The translations under genes were made by a program, and so were the position numbers. Below are positions 24,802 to 33,347 of a stretch of DNA of 64,000 nt, piece after piece (position 1 is the stretch's first letter; each line of letters starts with the position of its first letter). The notes under the pieces are model-generated. The model searched no databases. It worked only from the letters and a program-made list of their open reading frames with translations, and was not told the origin of the DNA. The DNA comes from Clostridia bacterium. GTDB taxonomy: Bacteria; Bacillota; Clostridia; Caldicoprobacterales; Caldicoprobacteraceae. Where the stretch lies: assembly GCA_017577715.1 (NCBI GenBank), contig PKRC01000001.1, positions 62,001-126,000 on the forward strand, in the 5' to 3' direction.

Positions 24802-25467
24802 GTGAGCCCTTCGATTGGCGGGTGGATCCTCAATCTGGCGGTTATGAGCATTCTGGGTGCAGCGGTAGACCTGTTGCTGCCGAGCGGCAGCATGAAGAAG
24901 TATGTCAGGTTTTTGATAGGCATAGCCATTTTGGCCGCAATGCTTCAGCCCATCTTTAAAGCCTTTGACCAGTTGCCCAATTTGGAGAAATACACTGCTC
25001 AGGCCTTTGCAACCATGGACTTTGCAAATATGAGTTATCAGATAAAATGGCTGGAAGGTCAGCAACAACGTGAAATAATGGATTATTTTATACAAACTAT
25101 GGAATCCCATATGGAGCAGCAGATCAAGCAGATTAAAGGTTACGAGCAAGTAAAAGTCCGTGTAGAAGCAGATGAAGGCTTATACCATGAAAGCCAGCTG
25201 CCGGATATTCTCAAAGTGTACGTAGATGTCGGCACTTCGGCAGAAAGCCATATTAAACCGGTGCGCATCGATATAGGCACAAAGGATGCCAATGCCTTGC
25301 AAGCTGATAAGCCTGCCCAGGTATCAAAGGAGCAACAGGAGATCAAGGCGCTTTTATCGAGCATATACGGCATTGACCAGAGCAGAATAGAGGTAAATTT
25401 TCGAGATAATTCACATGCCGGCCAAAACGATGATAAACCTAAGGTCCGGGAGGGAGAACTGCCGTGA
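24802..25467 (+). CDS. spoIIIAF: Stage III sporulation protein AF
   Basis: A 221-residue protein with two N-terminal membrane helices (LAVMSILGAAVDLLLP and VRFLIGIAILAAMLQP) and a soluble ring-building domain near residues 110-215. GTG 24802 is preferred since GGGAGG lies 11 bases upstream; GTG 24790 overlaps that site. It is followed with a 4-base overlap by spoIIIAG. Confidence 0.94.
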   Translation: MSPSIGGWILNLAVMSILGAAVDLLLPSGSMKKYVRFLIGIAILAAMLQPIFKAFDQLPNLEKYTAQAFATMDFANMSYQIKWLEGQQQREIMDYFIQTMESHMEQQIKQIKGYEQVKVRVEADEGLYHESQLPDILKVYVDVGTSAESHIKPVRIDIGTKDANALQADKPAQVSKEQQEIKALLSSIYGIDQSRIEVNFRDNSHAGQNDDKPKVREGELP

Positions 25468-26066
25468 AACACCTAGGCTTTTTAAAGAAAGCAGCAGAAA
25501 AGCTTAAAGGTTTAAAAAACGTGGAGATAGTTATTGCCCTACTCTTTGTGGCAGTGGTGCTCAGCGTGTATGCATCAAACTTCAACAGGGCATCTCCTTC
25601 CGTGCCTGACTCCGACGGCCAAGCCAATAGAGGGGTACAATGGGTGGGGCAGGATGGATATGAAGACCAGCAGGAGCTTAAGCTGCAAAAAAAGCTATCG
25701 ACCATCAAAGGGGTGGGAAAAGTAGAAGTCATGATCACCTATAAATCCAGCAAGGAAATAGTCACCGCCATGAATACCACACAGTCGGAGACGGTGACCG
25801 AAGAACAGGATAGCAGCGGTGGAACGCGAAGGGTATCACAGAGGGATATCAACAGCCAAACCGTCACCATCGGTGAAGCCGGTAACGCACAGCCGTTGGT
25901 CATCAAGGAGATGGAGCCTGAGATTAAGGGCGTGATAGTCATCGCCGAAGGGGCAAGGGACGTGCGCGTAAAGCTGGACCTTATAAGAGCGGTCCAGACA
26001 GCCCTGGGGGTCAGTGCCCAGCAGGTTGAAGTGTTTGAGATGGAGACAAATGGAGTGGAGGAGTGA
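25464..26066 (+). CDS. spoIIIAG: Stage III sporulation protein AG
   Basis: A 200-residue bitopic protein with one N-terminal membrane helix (residues 20-37) and an intermembrane ring-building domain starting ELKLQKKLSTIKGVGKVEVMI. In Bacillus this protein forms a large ring in the intermembrane space during engulfment. The insert between the first strand and the rest (SEQ-rich, about residues 95-130) is the usual beta-triangle region. It overlaps spoIIIAF. Confidence 0.94.
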   Translation: MKHLGFLKKAAEKLKGLKNVEIVIALLFVAVVLSVYASNFNRASPSVPDSDGQANRGVQWVGQDGYEDQQELKLQKKLSTIKGVGKVEVMITYKSSKEIVTAMNTTQSETVTEEQDSSGGTRRVSQRDINSQTVTIGEAGNAQPLVIKEMEPEIKGVIVIAEGARDVRVKLDLIRAVQTALGVSAQQVEVFEMETNGVEE

Positions 26067-26071
26067 TGGAG

Positions 26072-26641
26072 ATGCTGGTTGTAAGGAAAAAGAGCGTGGT
26101 TATGGGGATCCTTGTTGTATTGTTGATCATCACAGGTTATCTAAATTTGGTTTACAATCAAAGCGCGTTGAATGGGCAAAATGTGCAAGAAGCGGTAAAC
26201 CAGCAGGATGAAATGGATGGGATAGTGGTCAGGGACATGGAAGATTCAACGGAGGAAGAGGAAGATGCGACCGAAGTAGCAGCCATCAGTTCGGCAAATT
26301 TCTTTGCAAGCTACAGGCTGGAGAGGGAAAACACCCGTAAGGAGGAGATAGAGTACATACGGCAGATATTGGATAACCCAGCATCCGACCCTGAGATTAA
26401 GAAAGAGGCCCAGGCACAATTGCTGGAGATTACCAAAAACATGGAAAAGGAGCTGGCCATAGAGGCCTTGATCAAGGCAAAGGGGTTTAAGGATGTGGTG
26501 GTAATCCTCCACAAGGATTCAGTCAACGTTATAGTAGATAAACCGGACCTGCAACAAGAGGAAGTGGCGCAGATTCTTGATATAGTTCGCCGCGAATCGG
26601 GCCATAAACCAGAAAATATAAAAATTATACCCAAATTATAA
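26072..26641 (+). CDS. spoIIIAH: Stage III sporulation protein AH
   Basis: A 190-residue bitopic protein with an N-terminal membrane helix (VVMGILVVLLIITGYL) and a C-terminal YscJ/FliF-like ring-building domain (IEALIKAKGFKDVVVILHKDSVNVIV). It is the mother-cell partner of forespore SpoIIQ; no spoIIQ is in the window. ATG 26072 is chosen by its 9-base spacing from GGAG; GTG 26063 and ATG 26066 are alternatives. Last gene of the operon. Confidence 0.95.
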   Translation: MLVVRKKSVVMGILVVLLIITGYLNLVYNQSALNGQNVQEAVNQQDEMDGIVVRDMEDSTEEEEDATEVAAISSANFFASYRLERENTRKEEIEYIRQILDNPASDPEIKKEAQAQLLEITKNMEKELAIEALIKAKGFKDVVVILHKDSVNVIVDKPDLQQEEVAQILDIVRRESGHKPENIKIIPKL

Positions 26642-26650
26642 GGAAGAAGT

Positions 26651-26679
26651 TTGTAAAACAGCGCCCGTTTTGCTATAAT
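26651..26679 (+). promoter_or_regulatory. Sigma-A promoter for asp23
   Basis: TTGTAA (26651-26656) and TATAAT (26674-26679) are spaced by 17 bases, directly after spoIIIAH. It gives the asp23 gene vegetative expression independent of the sporulation operon. Confidence 0.7.
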
Positions 26680-26717
26680 AACATTGTGTAATAAAATATG
26701 TCGGGGAGGTGGGTACC

Positions 26718-27113
26718 ATGTCCGAAGTCGTGCAAAACAAAGTTGAAGAATACGGGAAGGTGACCTTTGCAGATGAAGTGGTAGCCATCATTGCAGGGCT
26801 AGCTGCTACCGAGGTAAAAGGGGTTGCAGCCATGAGCGGTAGCATGGCGGGCGGCATTGCTGAAAAGCTGGGGCGTAAGAGCTTGACAAAAGGAGTAAAA
26901 GTGGAAGTAGGAGAGAAAGAGGCAGCTATTGACCTCTATGTCATAGTTGATTACGGCGTCAGAATACCCGAGGTGGCATGGAATATTCAAGAAAACGTGA
27001 AGAAGGCAGTAGAAACCATGACTGGATTGTCAGTAGTGGAAGTCAATGTACACGTTCAAGGCGTCAGTTTCGATAGGGAAATCAAGGACGAGGAAGGGGA
27101 CAAGAAGCAATAA
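26718..27113 (+). CDS. Asp23/Gls24 family envelope stress protein
   Basis: A 131-residue Asp23 protein with GKVTFADEVVAIIAGLAA, GVAAMSGSM, and VDYGVRIPEVAWNIQENVKKAVE motifs. In Staphylococcus, Asp23 is membrane-associated through AmaP; an amaP homologue follows here at 27286. The ATG has GGGGAGG at 8 bases; an upstream GTG at 26709 overlaps that site. A terminator separates it from amaP, so Asp23 can be produced in excess. Confidence 0.94.
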   Translation: MSEVVQNKVEEYGKVTFADEVVAIIAGLAATEVKGVAAMSGSMAGGIAEKLGRKSLTKGVKVEVGEKEAAIDLYVIVDYGVRIPEVAWNIQENVKKAVETMTGLSVVEVNVHVQGVSFDREIKDEEGDKKQ

Positions 27114-27132
27114 TAAAATACATAAAATTTCG

Positions 27133-27163
27133 ACCCTCTGAGCCTATCAGAGGGTTAATTTTA
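27133..27163 (+). terminator. Terminator after asp23
   Basis: ACCCTCTGA (27133-27141) pairs perfectly with TCAGAGGGT (27147-27155) over a five-base loop and is followed by TAATTTTAA. The T tract is interrupted, so partial read-through to amaP is likely. The remaining leader to 27285 has no recognised element. Confidence 0.7.
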
Positions 27164-27285
27164 ACGCGAGCCGTGAAAAGCTAAAGTAAAGCCTTTGATG
27201 GCTGAAATATGTAAGATGCCTGGGCTGGCACGTTTTTACCAAGGAGAAGAACAGTACATAACCGTTAATTTGAGGGGGAAAAAAC

Positions 27286-27837
27286 ATGAAGATAAACTGG
27301 GCTGATAGGATATTATTGGTAGTGTATACGCTTTTAATTGCCATAGTGTCGCTGGCTTTGATGGCTATAGCGGTGGGGATTATACCCTTTGCCGGCGTGG
27401 TTGAGTACATAAACGGCATTCAATACAATTGGGGCTTTGCTGTGGCGGTTTTCTTAGTCTCCCTTGCCTTTTTGCTGGCAAGCCTGAGACTTTTGTTTTT
27501 AAGGCAAAGGCGTACCAACTTTGCAGGTACCCTTATTAAGAACACGGAACTGGGTATGATAAGAGTGTCGATAAGTACGCTGGATACGCTGGTACAAAAA
27601 GCCGTGAGGGGATTTAGCGAAGTAAAGGATGTAAAAAGCCTGGTTGTGGCCGAACCTGATGGTATAAGGATACGCCTTAGCATGCAGCTTATGCCGGATG
27701 TCAATATTCCCGAGATAAGCCAGGCCATACAAAAGAAGGTTAAGGAGTATGTCGAGGCTACTGCCGGCATCTTGGTGAAAGAGGTATATGTGTATATAGA
27801 CAACCTTGCTGCTCTTCAGCGGTCGAGGGTAGAATAG
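27286..27837 (+). CDS. amaP: Alkaline shock response membrane anchor protein AmaP
   Basis: A 183-residue protein with two N-terminal membrane helices (residues 7-32 and 50-70) and a cytoplasmic DUF322-like domain (GMIRVSISTLDTLVQKAVRG), the AmaP layout. It anchors Asp23 at the membrane. A DUF2273 gene follows 13 bases later, completing the usual asp23-amaP-DUF2273 group. The ATG follows GAGGGGG. Confidence 0.9.
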   Translation: MKINWADRILLVVYTLLIAIVSLALMAIAVGIIPFAGVVEYINGIQYNWGFAVAVFLVSLAFLLASLRLLFLRQRRTNFAGTLIKNTELGMIRVSISTLDTLVQKAVRGFSEVKDVKSLVVAEPDGIRIRLSMQLMPDVNIPEISQAIQKKVKEYVEATAGILVKEVYVYIDNLAALQRSRVE

Positions 27838-27850
27838 GGAGGGAGTCCCT

Positions 27851-28069
27851 GTGGAACGTGGAGATATGTATGCCTTTTTTAAGTCCAATAAAGGGAAGGT
27901 TATAGGGGTGCTGACTGGACTGCTATTCGGGATGCTCGTGCTGATGGTAGGCTTCTGGCGTTCGGTCTTTTTGGCTATCTGTATGGGCGTTGGCTATTTT
28001 GTAGGAAGCCTGTACGATGGGAGCAGCAAGTTGCGCACGTTTTTAAAGAAGTTTTCCGACACAATATGA
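27851..28069 (+). CDS. DUF2273 small membrane protein
   Basis: A 72-residue protein with two helices (VIGVLTGLLFGMLVLMVGFW and SVFLAICMGVGYFVG) joined by a tight turn, then a basic tail. This is the DUF2273 family, which accompanies Asp23/AmaP and is presumed to belong to the same membrane assembly. The GTG start follows AGGGAGGGAG; ATG 27866 is an alternative. Its molecular role is unknown. Confidence 0.87.
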   Translation: MERGDMYAFFKSNKGKVIGVLTGLLFGMLVLMVGFWRSVFLAICMGVGYFVGSLYDGSSKLRTFLKKFSDTI

Positions 28070-28120
28070 TGTTCAAAAACACCATGTTTAAAATACATAG
28101 CAGCGTTTAGGAGGAAAGAC

Positions 28121-28672
28121 ATGGCTAGAAAAGATGCAAGGGAAGTGGCCATGAAGCTTTTATACCAGAAGGACATGTCGGGAGAAGCCGACATCGATTT
28201 ACTGCTTAAGATGGAACCGCATTACTCTATACATGAAAACGACAGGGAATACATATTGAACCTGCTGAACTTATTTGAAACCCATGCAGAGGAAATAGAT
28301 GGCCATATAAGGTCCTTCTCCAAAGGGTGGGAATTTTCTAGGATTGCCAAGGTGGACCTGGCCATACTGAGGTTGGCTCTGTGCGAAATCCTGTACCGCG
28401 ATGATATCCCGGTAAGCGTCTCCATAAACGAGGCGGTGGAGCTGGCCAAAAAGTTCAGCAACGACAAATCCGGCAGGTTTGTCAATGGGGTGCTGGGAGG
28501 TTTTATTCGCTCCCGGCAGATTGTACCAGAACAACATGTTATGCATAAGGAACAAACCACATCGGGCTATGAGGTTACGACTGACAACCCTACTGCATTG
28601 CAGCACAAAATCGCCACAGAGGAACAAATGTCTCTAGATGAAAATGTCAAGGTAGAGGAGAACCCGCAGTGA
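28121..28672 (+). CDS. nusB: Transcription antitermination factor NusB, with C-terminal extension
   Basis: The first 140 residues are a full NusB: ARKDAREVAMKLLYQ at the start, SFSKGWEFSRIAKVDLAILRLALCEI, and the ISVNEAVELAK-like motif (here VSINEAVELAKKFS) before GRFVNGVLG. NusB binds boxA RNA with NusE for rRNA antitermination. About 45 extra, polar, low-complexity residues follow and have no family counterpart. It overlaps the next gene by four bases. Confidence 0.94.
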   Translation: MARKDAREVAMKLLYQKDMSGEADIDLLLKMEPHYSIHENDREYILNLLNLFETHAEEIDGHIRSFSKGWEFSRIAKVDLAILRLALCEILYRDDIPVSVSINEAVELAKKFSNDKSGRFVNGVLGGFIRSRQIVPEQHVMHKEQTTSGYEVTTDNPTALQHKIATEEQMSLDENVKVEENPQ

Positions 28673-29646
28673 GATGCATCCTTGGCATGGATACCAGCTG
28701 TTATACCACGTCTATTGCTCTGGTGGATTTGGATGGAAATATCCTGCTAAGCAGGCAGATTCCCCTGGAAGTAGAGCCGGGACAAAGAGGCCTGCAACAG
28801 TCAAAGGCGTTGTTTCAGCATCTGCACCGGCTACCCCATATGGCTAGCGAGGTTGCAAGGGTCATCGATCCCAAGAATGAGCTGGCGGCCGTGTGCGCCA
28901 CCTGCAGGCCGCGTCCAGTAGAAGGTTCCTACATGCCGGTTTTCATGGTATCCCACCTTACAGGACAGGCCTTTGCCAACATGCTCGGCATTCCATATTA
29001 TGCTGTCAGCCATCAGGAAAGCCATATCCAGGCAGGGCTCTATTCTGCTGGAGGACCATGCAGCCAGCGCTTTTTAGCCATACATCTGTCGGGCGGCACA
29101 TCGGAGCTGCTAAAAGTTAATGATGTGGGTACAGGATTTGAAATTGAAATACTGGGGGCAACCCAGGATCTTCATGCTGGCCAGTTTGTCGACAGGATAG
29201 GGGTAGCAATGGGGCTTCAGTTTCCAGCAGGGGCTCATTTGGAGGAACTAGCGCGAAGAGGAAAGGATGGATATGTGACCATCCCTTTTTCTGTTAAAGG
29301 GCTGACCATAAGCTTCTCTGGGCCGGAAACCCATGCCCAGAGGCTGCTTGACAGAGGGGTTGATAAGGCAGATGTGGCTATAGCGGTATACAATTGCCTT
29401 GTAAGCACCCTTGAAAGGTGGATACTGAATGCTATGGACATCCCTGGCACGAATGTGAAGGATGTGCTGCTGGTTGGGGGCGTGGCATCGAGTGCCATAC
29501 TTCGCCAAAAGCTGGTTGATAGGCTAAGAAAACGGGATGAATCCATACGCCTTTATTTTGCCGATCCATTGCTCTCAAAGGATAATGCGGTGGGTACCGC
29601 CCTTTTGGGCTTAAAGCTTTACAGGCGGTCTAGGAGAGGAGGATAA
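28669..29646 (+). CDS. Kae1/TsaD-like paralogue (ASKHA fold)
   Basis: A 325-residue protein of the TsaD/Kae1 superfamily. The N-terminal phosphate motif GMDTSCYTTSIALVD is present, as are two metal-binding histidines (His115 and His119 in SHQESHIQAG), a SGGTSEL loop, GGVASS, and Asp305 in the SKDNAVG motif. TsaD makes the t6A modification of tRNA. This clostridial paralogue differs strongly from canonical TsaD (no NHLEGH, altered C-terminus) and is encoded beside nusB, so it is probably not the housekeeping enzyme. Its function is unknown. The GTG start follows GAGGAG and overlaps nusB. Confidence 0.85.
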   Translation: MRCILGMDTSCYTTSIALVDLDGNILLSRQIPLEVEPGQRGLQQSKALFQHLHRLPHMASEVARVIDPKNELAAVCATCRPRPVEGSYMPVFMVSHLTGQAFANMLGIPYYAVSHQESHIQAGLYSAGGPCSQRFLAIHLSGGTSELLKVNDVGTGFEIEILGATQDLHAGQFVDRIGVAMGLQFPAGAHLEELARRGKDGYVTIPFSVKGLTISFSGPETHAQRLLDRGVDKADVAIAVYNCLVSTLERWILNAMDIPGTNVKDVLLVGGVASSAILRQKLVDRLRKRDESIRLYFADPLLSKDNAVGTALLGLKLYRRSRRGG

Positions 29647-29648
29647 TA

Positions 29649-30500
29649 TTGGAAACAAGAGTAATTGATGGAAGAGAACTATCCAATCGGTTGAGGGAGG
29701 ATATAAAATCAAGGGTAGAGAGGCTAAAGGAGAAGGGCATAACTCCTGGTTTGGCCGTTATACTGGTGGGAAATGATCCAGCTTCAGCGGTATACGTGTG
29801 CAACAAGGAAAAGGCCTGTAATAAAGTGGGAATATACTCTCAGGTGATTAGGCTGGATGAGAATACCTCTCAAGAGACTTTGTTGGAGTACATATACGGG
29901 CTAAACGCCGACAAAACCATACACGGCATACTTGTACAGCTGCCCTTGCCGCCGCAGATAGATACCAATGCGATCATAAATGCTATTGACCCCGCTAAGG
30001 ACGTAGATGGTTTTCATCCGGTCAATATGGGCCGGCTGATGATAGGGGAAGATTGTCTTGAACCCTGTACTCCCAAAGGCATCATTCGGCTTATACAGGA
30101 GACCGGCCAGCCCATAGCTGGCAAGCATGCTGTAGTAATAGGGAGAAGCAATATAGTAGGAAAGCCTGTAGCATTGATGCTGCTTCGGCATAACGCCACC
30201 GTTACCATTTGCCACTCAAAGACCGTTAATTTAAAGGAAATAGCCCGGCAGGGGGATATACTGGTGGTTGCTGTGGGGAAGCCAAACCTGGTGGACAGCA
30301 GCTTTATAAAGCCAGGGGCTATAGTCGTAGATGTTGGGATAAACAGGGTGGATGATAAATTAGTGGGAGACGTCAATTTCCAGGATGCCTGCCAGGTAGC
30401 GGGCTGGATCACGCCTGTGCCGGGTGGGGTTGGGCCAATGACCATTACCATGCTTTTGGAAAATACCGTTTTGGCAGCGGAGAGAAAATGGGTAGAGTGA
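29649..30500 (+). CDS. folD: Bifunctional methylenetetrahydrofolate dehydrogenase/cyclohydrolase FolD
   Basis: A 283-residue enzyme interconverting 5,10-methylene- and 10-formyl-tetrahydrofolate. Motifs seen are VGNDPASAVYVCNKEKAC with the catalytic Tyr and Lys, QLPLPPQID, KDVDGFHPVN, and GRSNIVGKP (Rossmann). The C-terminal PVPGGVGPMTI is also intact. The TTG start follows a GGAGAGGAGGA site. It overlaps xseA by 13 bases in the fol-exo VII-isoprenoid operon. Confidence 0.96.
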   Translation: METRVIDGRELSNRLREDIKSRVERLKEKGITPGLAVILVGNDPASAVYVCNKEKACNKVGIYSQVIRLDENTSQETLLEYIYGLNADKTIHGILVQLPLPPQIDTNAIINAIDPAKDVDGFHPVNMGRLMIGEDCLEPCTPKGIIRLIQETGQPIAGKHAVVIGRSNIVGKPVALMLLRHNATVTICHSKTVNLKEIARQGDILVVAVGKPNLVDSSFIKPGAIVVDVGINRVDDKLVGDVNFQDACQVAGWITPVPGGVGPMTITMLLENTVLAAERKWVE

Positions 30501-31711
30501 TCTTTTCGGTCCATCAGATAAATGAATACGTGCGCGGTTTGCTGGGGCGGGACCCTATACTGCAGGACGTGTGGGTGCGCGGCGAGATTTCTAACCTAAA
30601 GGTGCACACCTCAGGCCATATTTATTTTACCCTAAAGGACGAGCAGGATAGGATACGCTGCGTGTTTTTTAGACAAAATCAAAGGGAGATGGCCTTTATA
30701 CCCTCCGATGGGATGAGGGTGCTGGTAAGGGGACAGGTATCCCTTTATTGTAAGGACGGACAGTACCAGATGTACGTAATGGACATCGAAAAGGACGGTA
30801 TAGGCGAGCTATATCTGGCTTTTGAAGCTTTAAAGGAGAGGTTGAAGGCTGAAGGGCTTTTTGATGTGCGGCATAAAAAGCCTATTCCCACTTTTCCCAG
30901 GAAAATAGCGGTTATCACTTCGCCTACGGGGGCAGCGGTTCGGGATATAATAAAGGTGGCAAGGCGCAGGTGCCCTTGTGTGGACATACTGGTGGTTCCC
31001 GTGCTGGTTCAAGGTTCTGCCGCACCTGCACAGATAGCGGCTGCTCTTGACTATGTCAACACCAGAGACGATATCGATACCATCATTGTGGGTAGAGGAG
31101 GAGGCTCGCTGGAGGAGCTGTGGGCTTTCAACGAAGAGGTAGTGGCTCGAGCAATCTGGCGCTCCAGGATTCCGGTGATATCGGCTGTGGGACATGAGAC
31201 CGATTTCACCATAGCTGACTTTGTGGCAGACTTGAGGGCACCCACCCCTTCGGCTGCTGCCGAGATGGCGGTGCCCATGTTTCAGCATCTTCAAGAAGTG
31301 CTGTCCGGGTTAAACTCCCGGCTGATGGAAGCCATGCGCAACATGCTGATGCACAAGCGAAAGGGTTTGGAACATCTCAAATCCAGCTACGTATTTCGAT
31401 ACCCCGACAGGATCATGCAGCAGCGCAGGCAGCAGCTGGATCAGGCTTATACAAGACTTTGTGCTGCTTTCAACGATGTGCTATCTTACAAAAGGGAGAG
31501 GCTGTCGCGCTTGGCAGCAACGCTGGATGCGTTAAGCCCTCTGGCCGTTTTGGGGCGCGGCTATGCCTTTATAACCTTAAAACCATCCGAAAGGACGGTG
31601 TGTTCGGTTGCATCGTTAAACCGGGGAGATGACATCACGGTTCATTTCAAGGATGGACGTGCCCATTGTAGGGTGGAGGAAATAGAGAGTGGGGTGTATG
31701 GGGTAACATGA
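30488..31711 (+). CDS. xseA: Exodeoxyribonuclease VII large subunit
   Basis: A 407-residue protein with an N-terminal OB-fold (DVWVRGEISNLKVHTSGHIYFTLKDE region, residues 24-50), the catalytic domain (AVITSPTGAAVRDII, IIVGRGGGSLEELWAFNEE, AVGHETDFTI) and a C-terminal coiled coil. With XseB it forms exo VII, which degrades single-stranded DNA to oligonucleotides. It overlaps folD and xseB. Confidence 0.96.
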   Translation: MGRVIFSVHQINEYVRGLLGRDPILQDVWVRGEISNLKVHTSGHIYFTLKDEQDRIRCVFFRQNQREMAFIPSDGMRVLVRGQVSLYCKDGQYQMYVMDIEKDGIGELYLAFEALKERLKAEGLFDVRHKKPIPTFPRKIAVITSPTGAAVRDIIKVARRRCPCVDILVVPVLVQGSAAPAQIAAALDYVNTRDDIDTIIVGRGGGSLEELWAFNEEVVARAIWRSRIPVISAVGHETDFTIADFVADLRAPTPSAAAEMAVPMFQHLQEVLSGLNSRLMEAMRNMLMHKRKGLEHLKSSYVFRYPDRIMQQRRQQLDQAYTRLCAAFNDVLSYKRERLSRLAATLDALSPLAVLGRGYAFITLKPSERTVCSVASLNRGDDITVHFKDGRAHCRVEEIESGVYGVT

Positions 31712-31968
31712 GTCAGGAATGTAATAGGAATATATCAGAGTTGACTTTTGAAGAGGCTTTGAAAGAGCTGGAAATGGTAATATCGCGCCTTGAATCCGAC
31801 GATTTATCGCTGGATGAGGCTATTGAGCTGTTTAAACGGGGAGTTAGCCTTTCTGCTCACTGCAATGCGAAGCTGGAAAGGGCTGAAGGGACGGTAAAAC
31901 TGCTTATACAGAATCAGGGTAAAATTGAGGAAGTCCCTTTTATACCTGCTGAGGGAGATGAAGTATGA
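31708..31968 (+). CDS. xseB: Exodeoxyribonuclease VII small subunit
   Basis: An 86-residue helical protein with the family pattern LTFEEALKELEMVISRLES, LSLDEAIELFKRG and a helical C-terminus. It sheaths the XseA coiled coil. Four-base overlaps with both xseA and ispA show tight coupling. Confidence 0.95.
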   Translation: MSQECNRNISELTFEEALKELEMVISRLESDDLSLDEAIELFKRGVSLSAHCNAKLERAEGTVKLLIQNQGKIEEVPFIPAEGDEV

Positions 31969-32855
31969 ATTTTGACGAGATATACAGCAATAAACTGGAA
32001 CTGGTGGAGAGCGCTTTGAAGAAATTGATGGAGAGGCATCGCGATTGTCCCCCTACTTTATTCAGGGCAATGAATTATAGCTTATTTGCTGGTGGGAAAC
32101 GCATAAGGCCAGTGCTGCTGCTCTCAGCCCATGAATTGGTAGGAGGAGACATCAAAGAATCCATGGCGCTGGCCTGCGGGCTGGAGATGATTCACACCTA
32201 TTCATTGATACACGACGATCTGCCGGCCATGGACGATGATGATCTGCGCAGGGGTATGCCAACCAATCACAAGGTGTTTGGGGAAGGGATAGCCATATTG
32301 GCTGGCGATGCTCTCCTTAACCTGGCCTATGAGGTTTTTCTGGAGAACGCCATGAAATATCCCCATAAGCTGGAACGCCATGTAAGAGCGGCTTTTGTGA
32401 TAGCTAGGGCTGCGGGGCTTCATGGCATGATTGGTGGGCAGGTGGCTGACCTTGAGCAAGAAGGAAAAGATGTCCAGCCCGATATGCTTTATTATATTCA
32501 CACCCACAAGACCGGAGCACTGATAGAAGCTGCCGTAAGGGCAGGTGCCATGCTTGAGCTCATCGAGAAGGATGTGGAGGATGCCATTGCAAAATACGGG
32601 CAAAACCTCGGGCTAGCATTTCAAATAGTAGATGACATCTTGGATGTTATAGGGAATGTAACCGATATGGGCAAAAATCCCAGCAGGGATGAGAAGCGCC
32701 AAAAAGCTACTTTCCCGGCTCTGTATGGTTTAGAGGAGTCGAAGCGTATGGCACAGGACTTGATTGAACAAGCGGTAAGCCATCTGGAACGCTTCGGCAA
32801 AGATGCATATTTTCTAAAAGAGATTGCCTATTATGTCTTGAGGCGCCAGAAATAG
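31965..32855 (+). CDS. ispA: Farnesyl/geranyl diphosphate synthase IspA
   Basis: A 296-residue trans-prenyl synthase with the first aspartate-rich motif DDLPAMDDDD, the second motif DDILD, and GGKRIRPVL. It condenses IPP with DMAPP/GPP to build farnesyl diphosphate for undecaprenyl and quinone synthesis. Chain length (FPP versus GGPP) cannot be fixed by eye. dxs, the first MEP-pathway enzyme, lies downstream beyond the OLE RNA. Confidence 0.95.
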   Translation: MNFDEIYSNKLELVESALKKLMERHRDCPPTLFRAMNYSLFAGGKRIRPVLLLSAHELVGGDIKESMALACGLEMIHTYSLIHDDLPAMDDDDLRRGMPTNHKVFGEGIAILAGDALLNLAYEVFLENAMKYPHKLERHVRAAFVIARAAGLHGMIGGQVADLEQEGKDVQPDMLYYIHTHKTGALIEAAVRAGAMLELIEKDVEDAIAKYGQNLGLAFQIVDDILDVIGNVTDMGKNPSRDEKRQKATFPALYGLEESKRMAQDLIEQAVSHLERFGKDAYFLKEIAYYVLRRQK

Positions 32856-32865
32856 GAGGTGCTGG

Positions 32866-33309
32866 ATGGAACAGCTCAAGCAGCTCGCTTCTAATTCGGC
32901 TTTATGGGTAAGCTTTCTGGCGTGGTTTATTGCCCAGACGTCCAAGGTGATCTTGACGGTGTTGACCCATAAAAAATTGGATCTGCGCAGGTTTGTGGGT
33001 TCAGGCGGCATGCCCAGCTCTCACACTGCCCTTGTGGTTTCCTTGGCTACTGCGCTCGGAGAAATAAATGGCTATGATTCCGATATATTTGCGCTGTCTT
33101 TGGTGTTCGCATTTGTGGTCATGTACGATGCGGCAGGAGTAAGGAGGGCGGCTGGAAAACAGGCCGCCGTGCTCAATGAGATATTGGAAAGGTTGCAGGA
33201 GGGCAAGGATGTTCCGCAGGAAAAGTTAAAGGAACTCATTGGACACACGCCCATAGAAGTCATAGTGGGCGCCATCTTGGGCTTTGTGATAGCTAAGCTG
33301 TTGCTGTAA
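32866..33309 (+). CDS. Divergent PAP2 (DUF212) membrane protein
   Basis: A 147-residue protein with the family signature SGGMPSSHTALV (here GSGGMPSSHTALVVSL), YDAAGVRRAAGKQA and a final membrane helix (EVIVGAILGFVIAKLLL). DUF212 proteins are distant relatives of PAP2 phosphatases and may act on prenyl or lipid pyrophosphates, which suits the isoprenoid operon; activity is unproven. The ATG follows AGGAGGTG. The OLE RNA promoter begins just after its stop. Confidence 0.9.
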   Translation: MEQLKQLASNSALWVSFLAWFIAQTSKVILTVLTHKKLDLRRFVGSGGMPSSHTALVVSLATALGEINGYDSDIFALSLVFAFVVMYDAAGVRRAAGKQAAVLNEILERLQEGKDVPQEKLKELIGHTPIEVIVGAILGFVIAKLLL

Positions 33310-33312
33310 AAT

Positions 33313-33341
33313 TTGAATTTTGGGGGCTGTTATGATATAAT
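33313..33341 (+). promoter_or_regulatory. Strong extended -10 promoter of OLE RNA
   Basis: TTGAAT (33313-33318), a 17-base spacer and TATAAT (33336-33341), with an extended -10 TGA immediately before it (33333-33335). Transcription should begin around 33348. No terminator separates this from the upstream operon, so the RNA could also be made by read-through. Confidence 0.75.
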
Positions 33342-33347
33342 ACTATT

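Noticed and set aside
27164..27285. Possible riboswitch in the amaP leader
   Set aside because: Some short complementary stretches exist, but no conserved motif of a known class could be identified.
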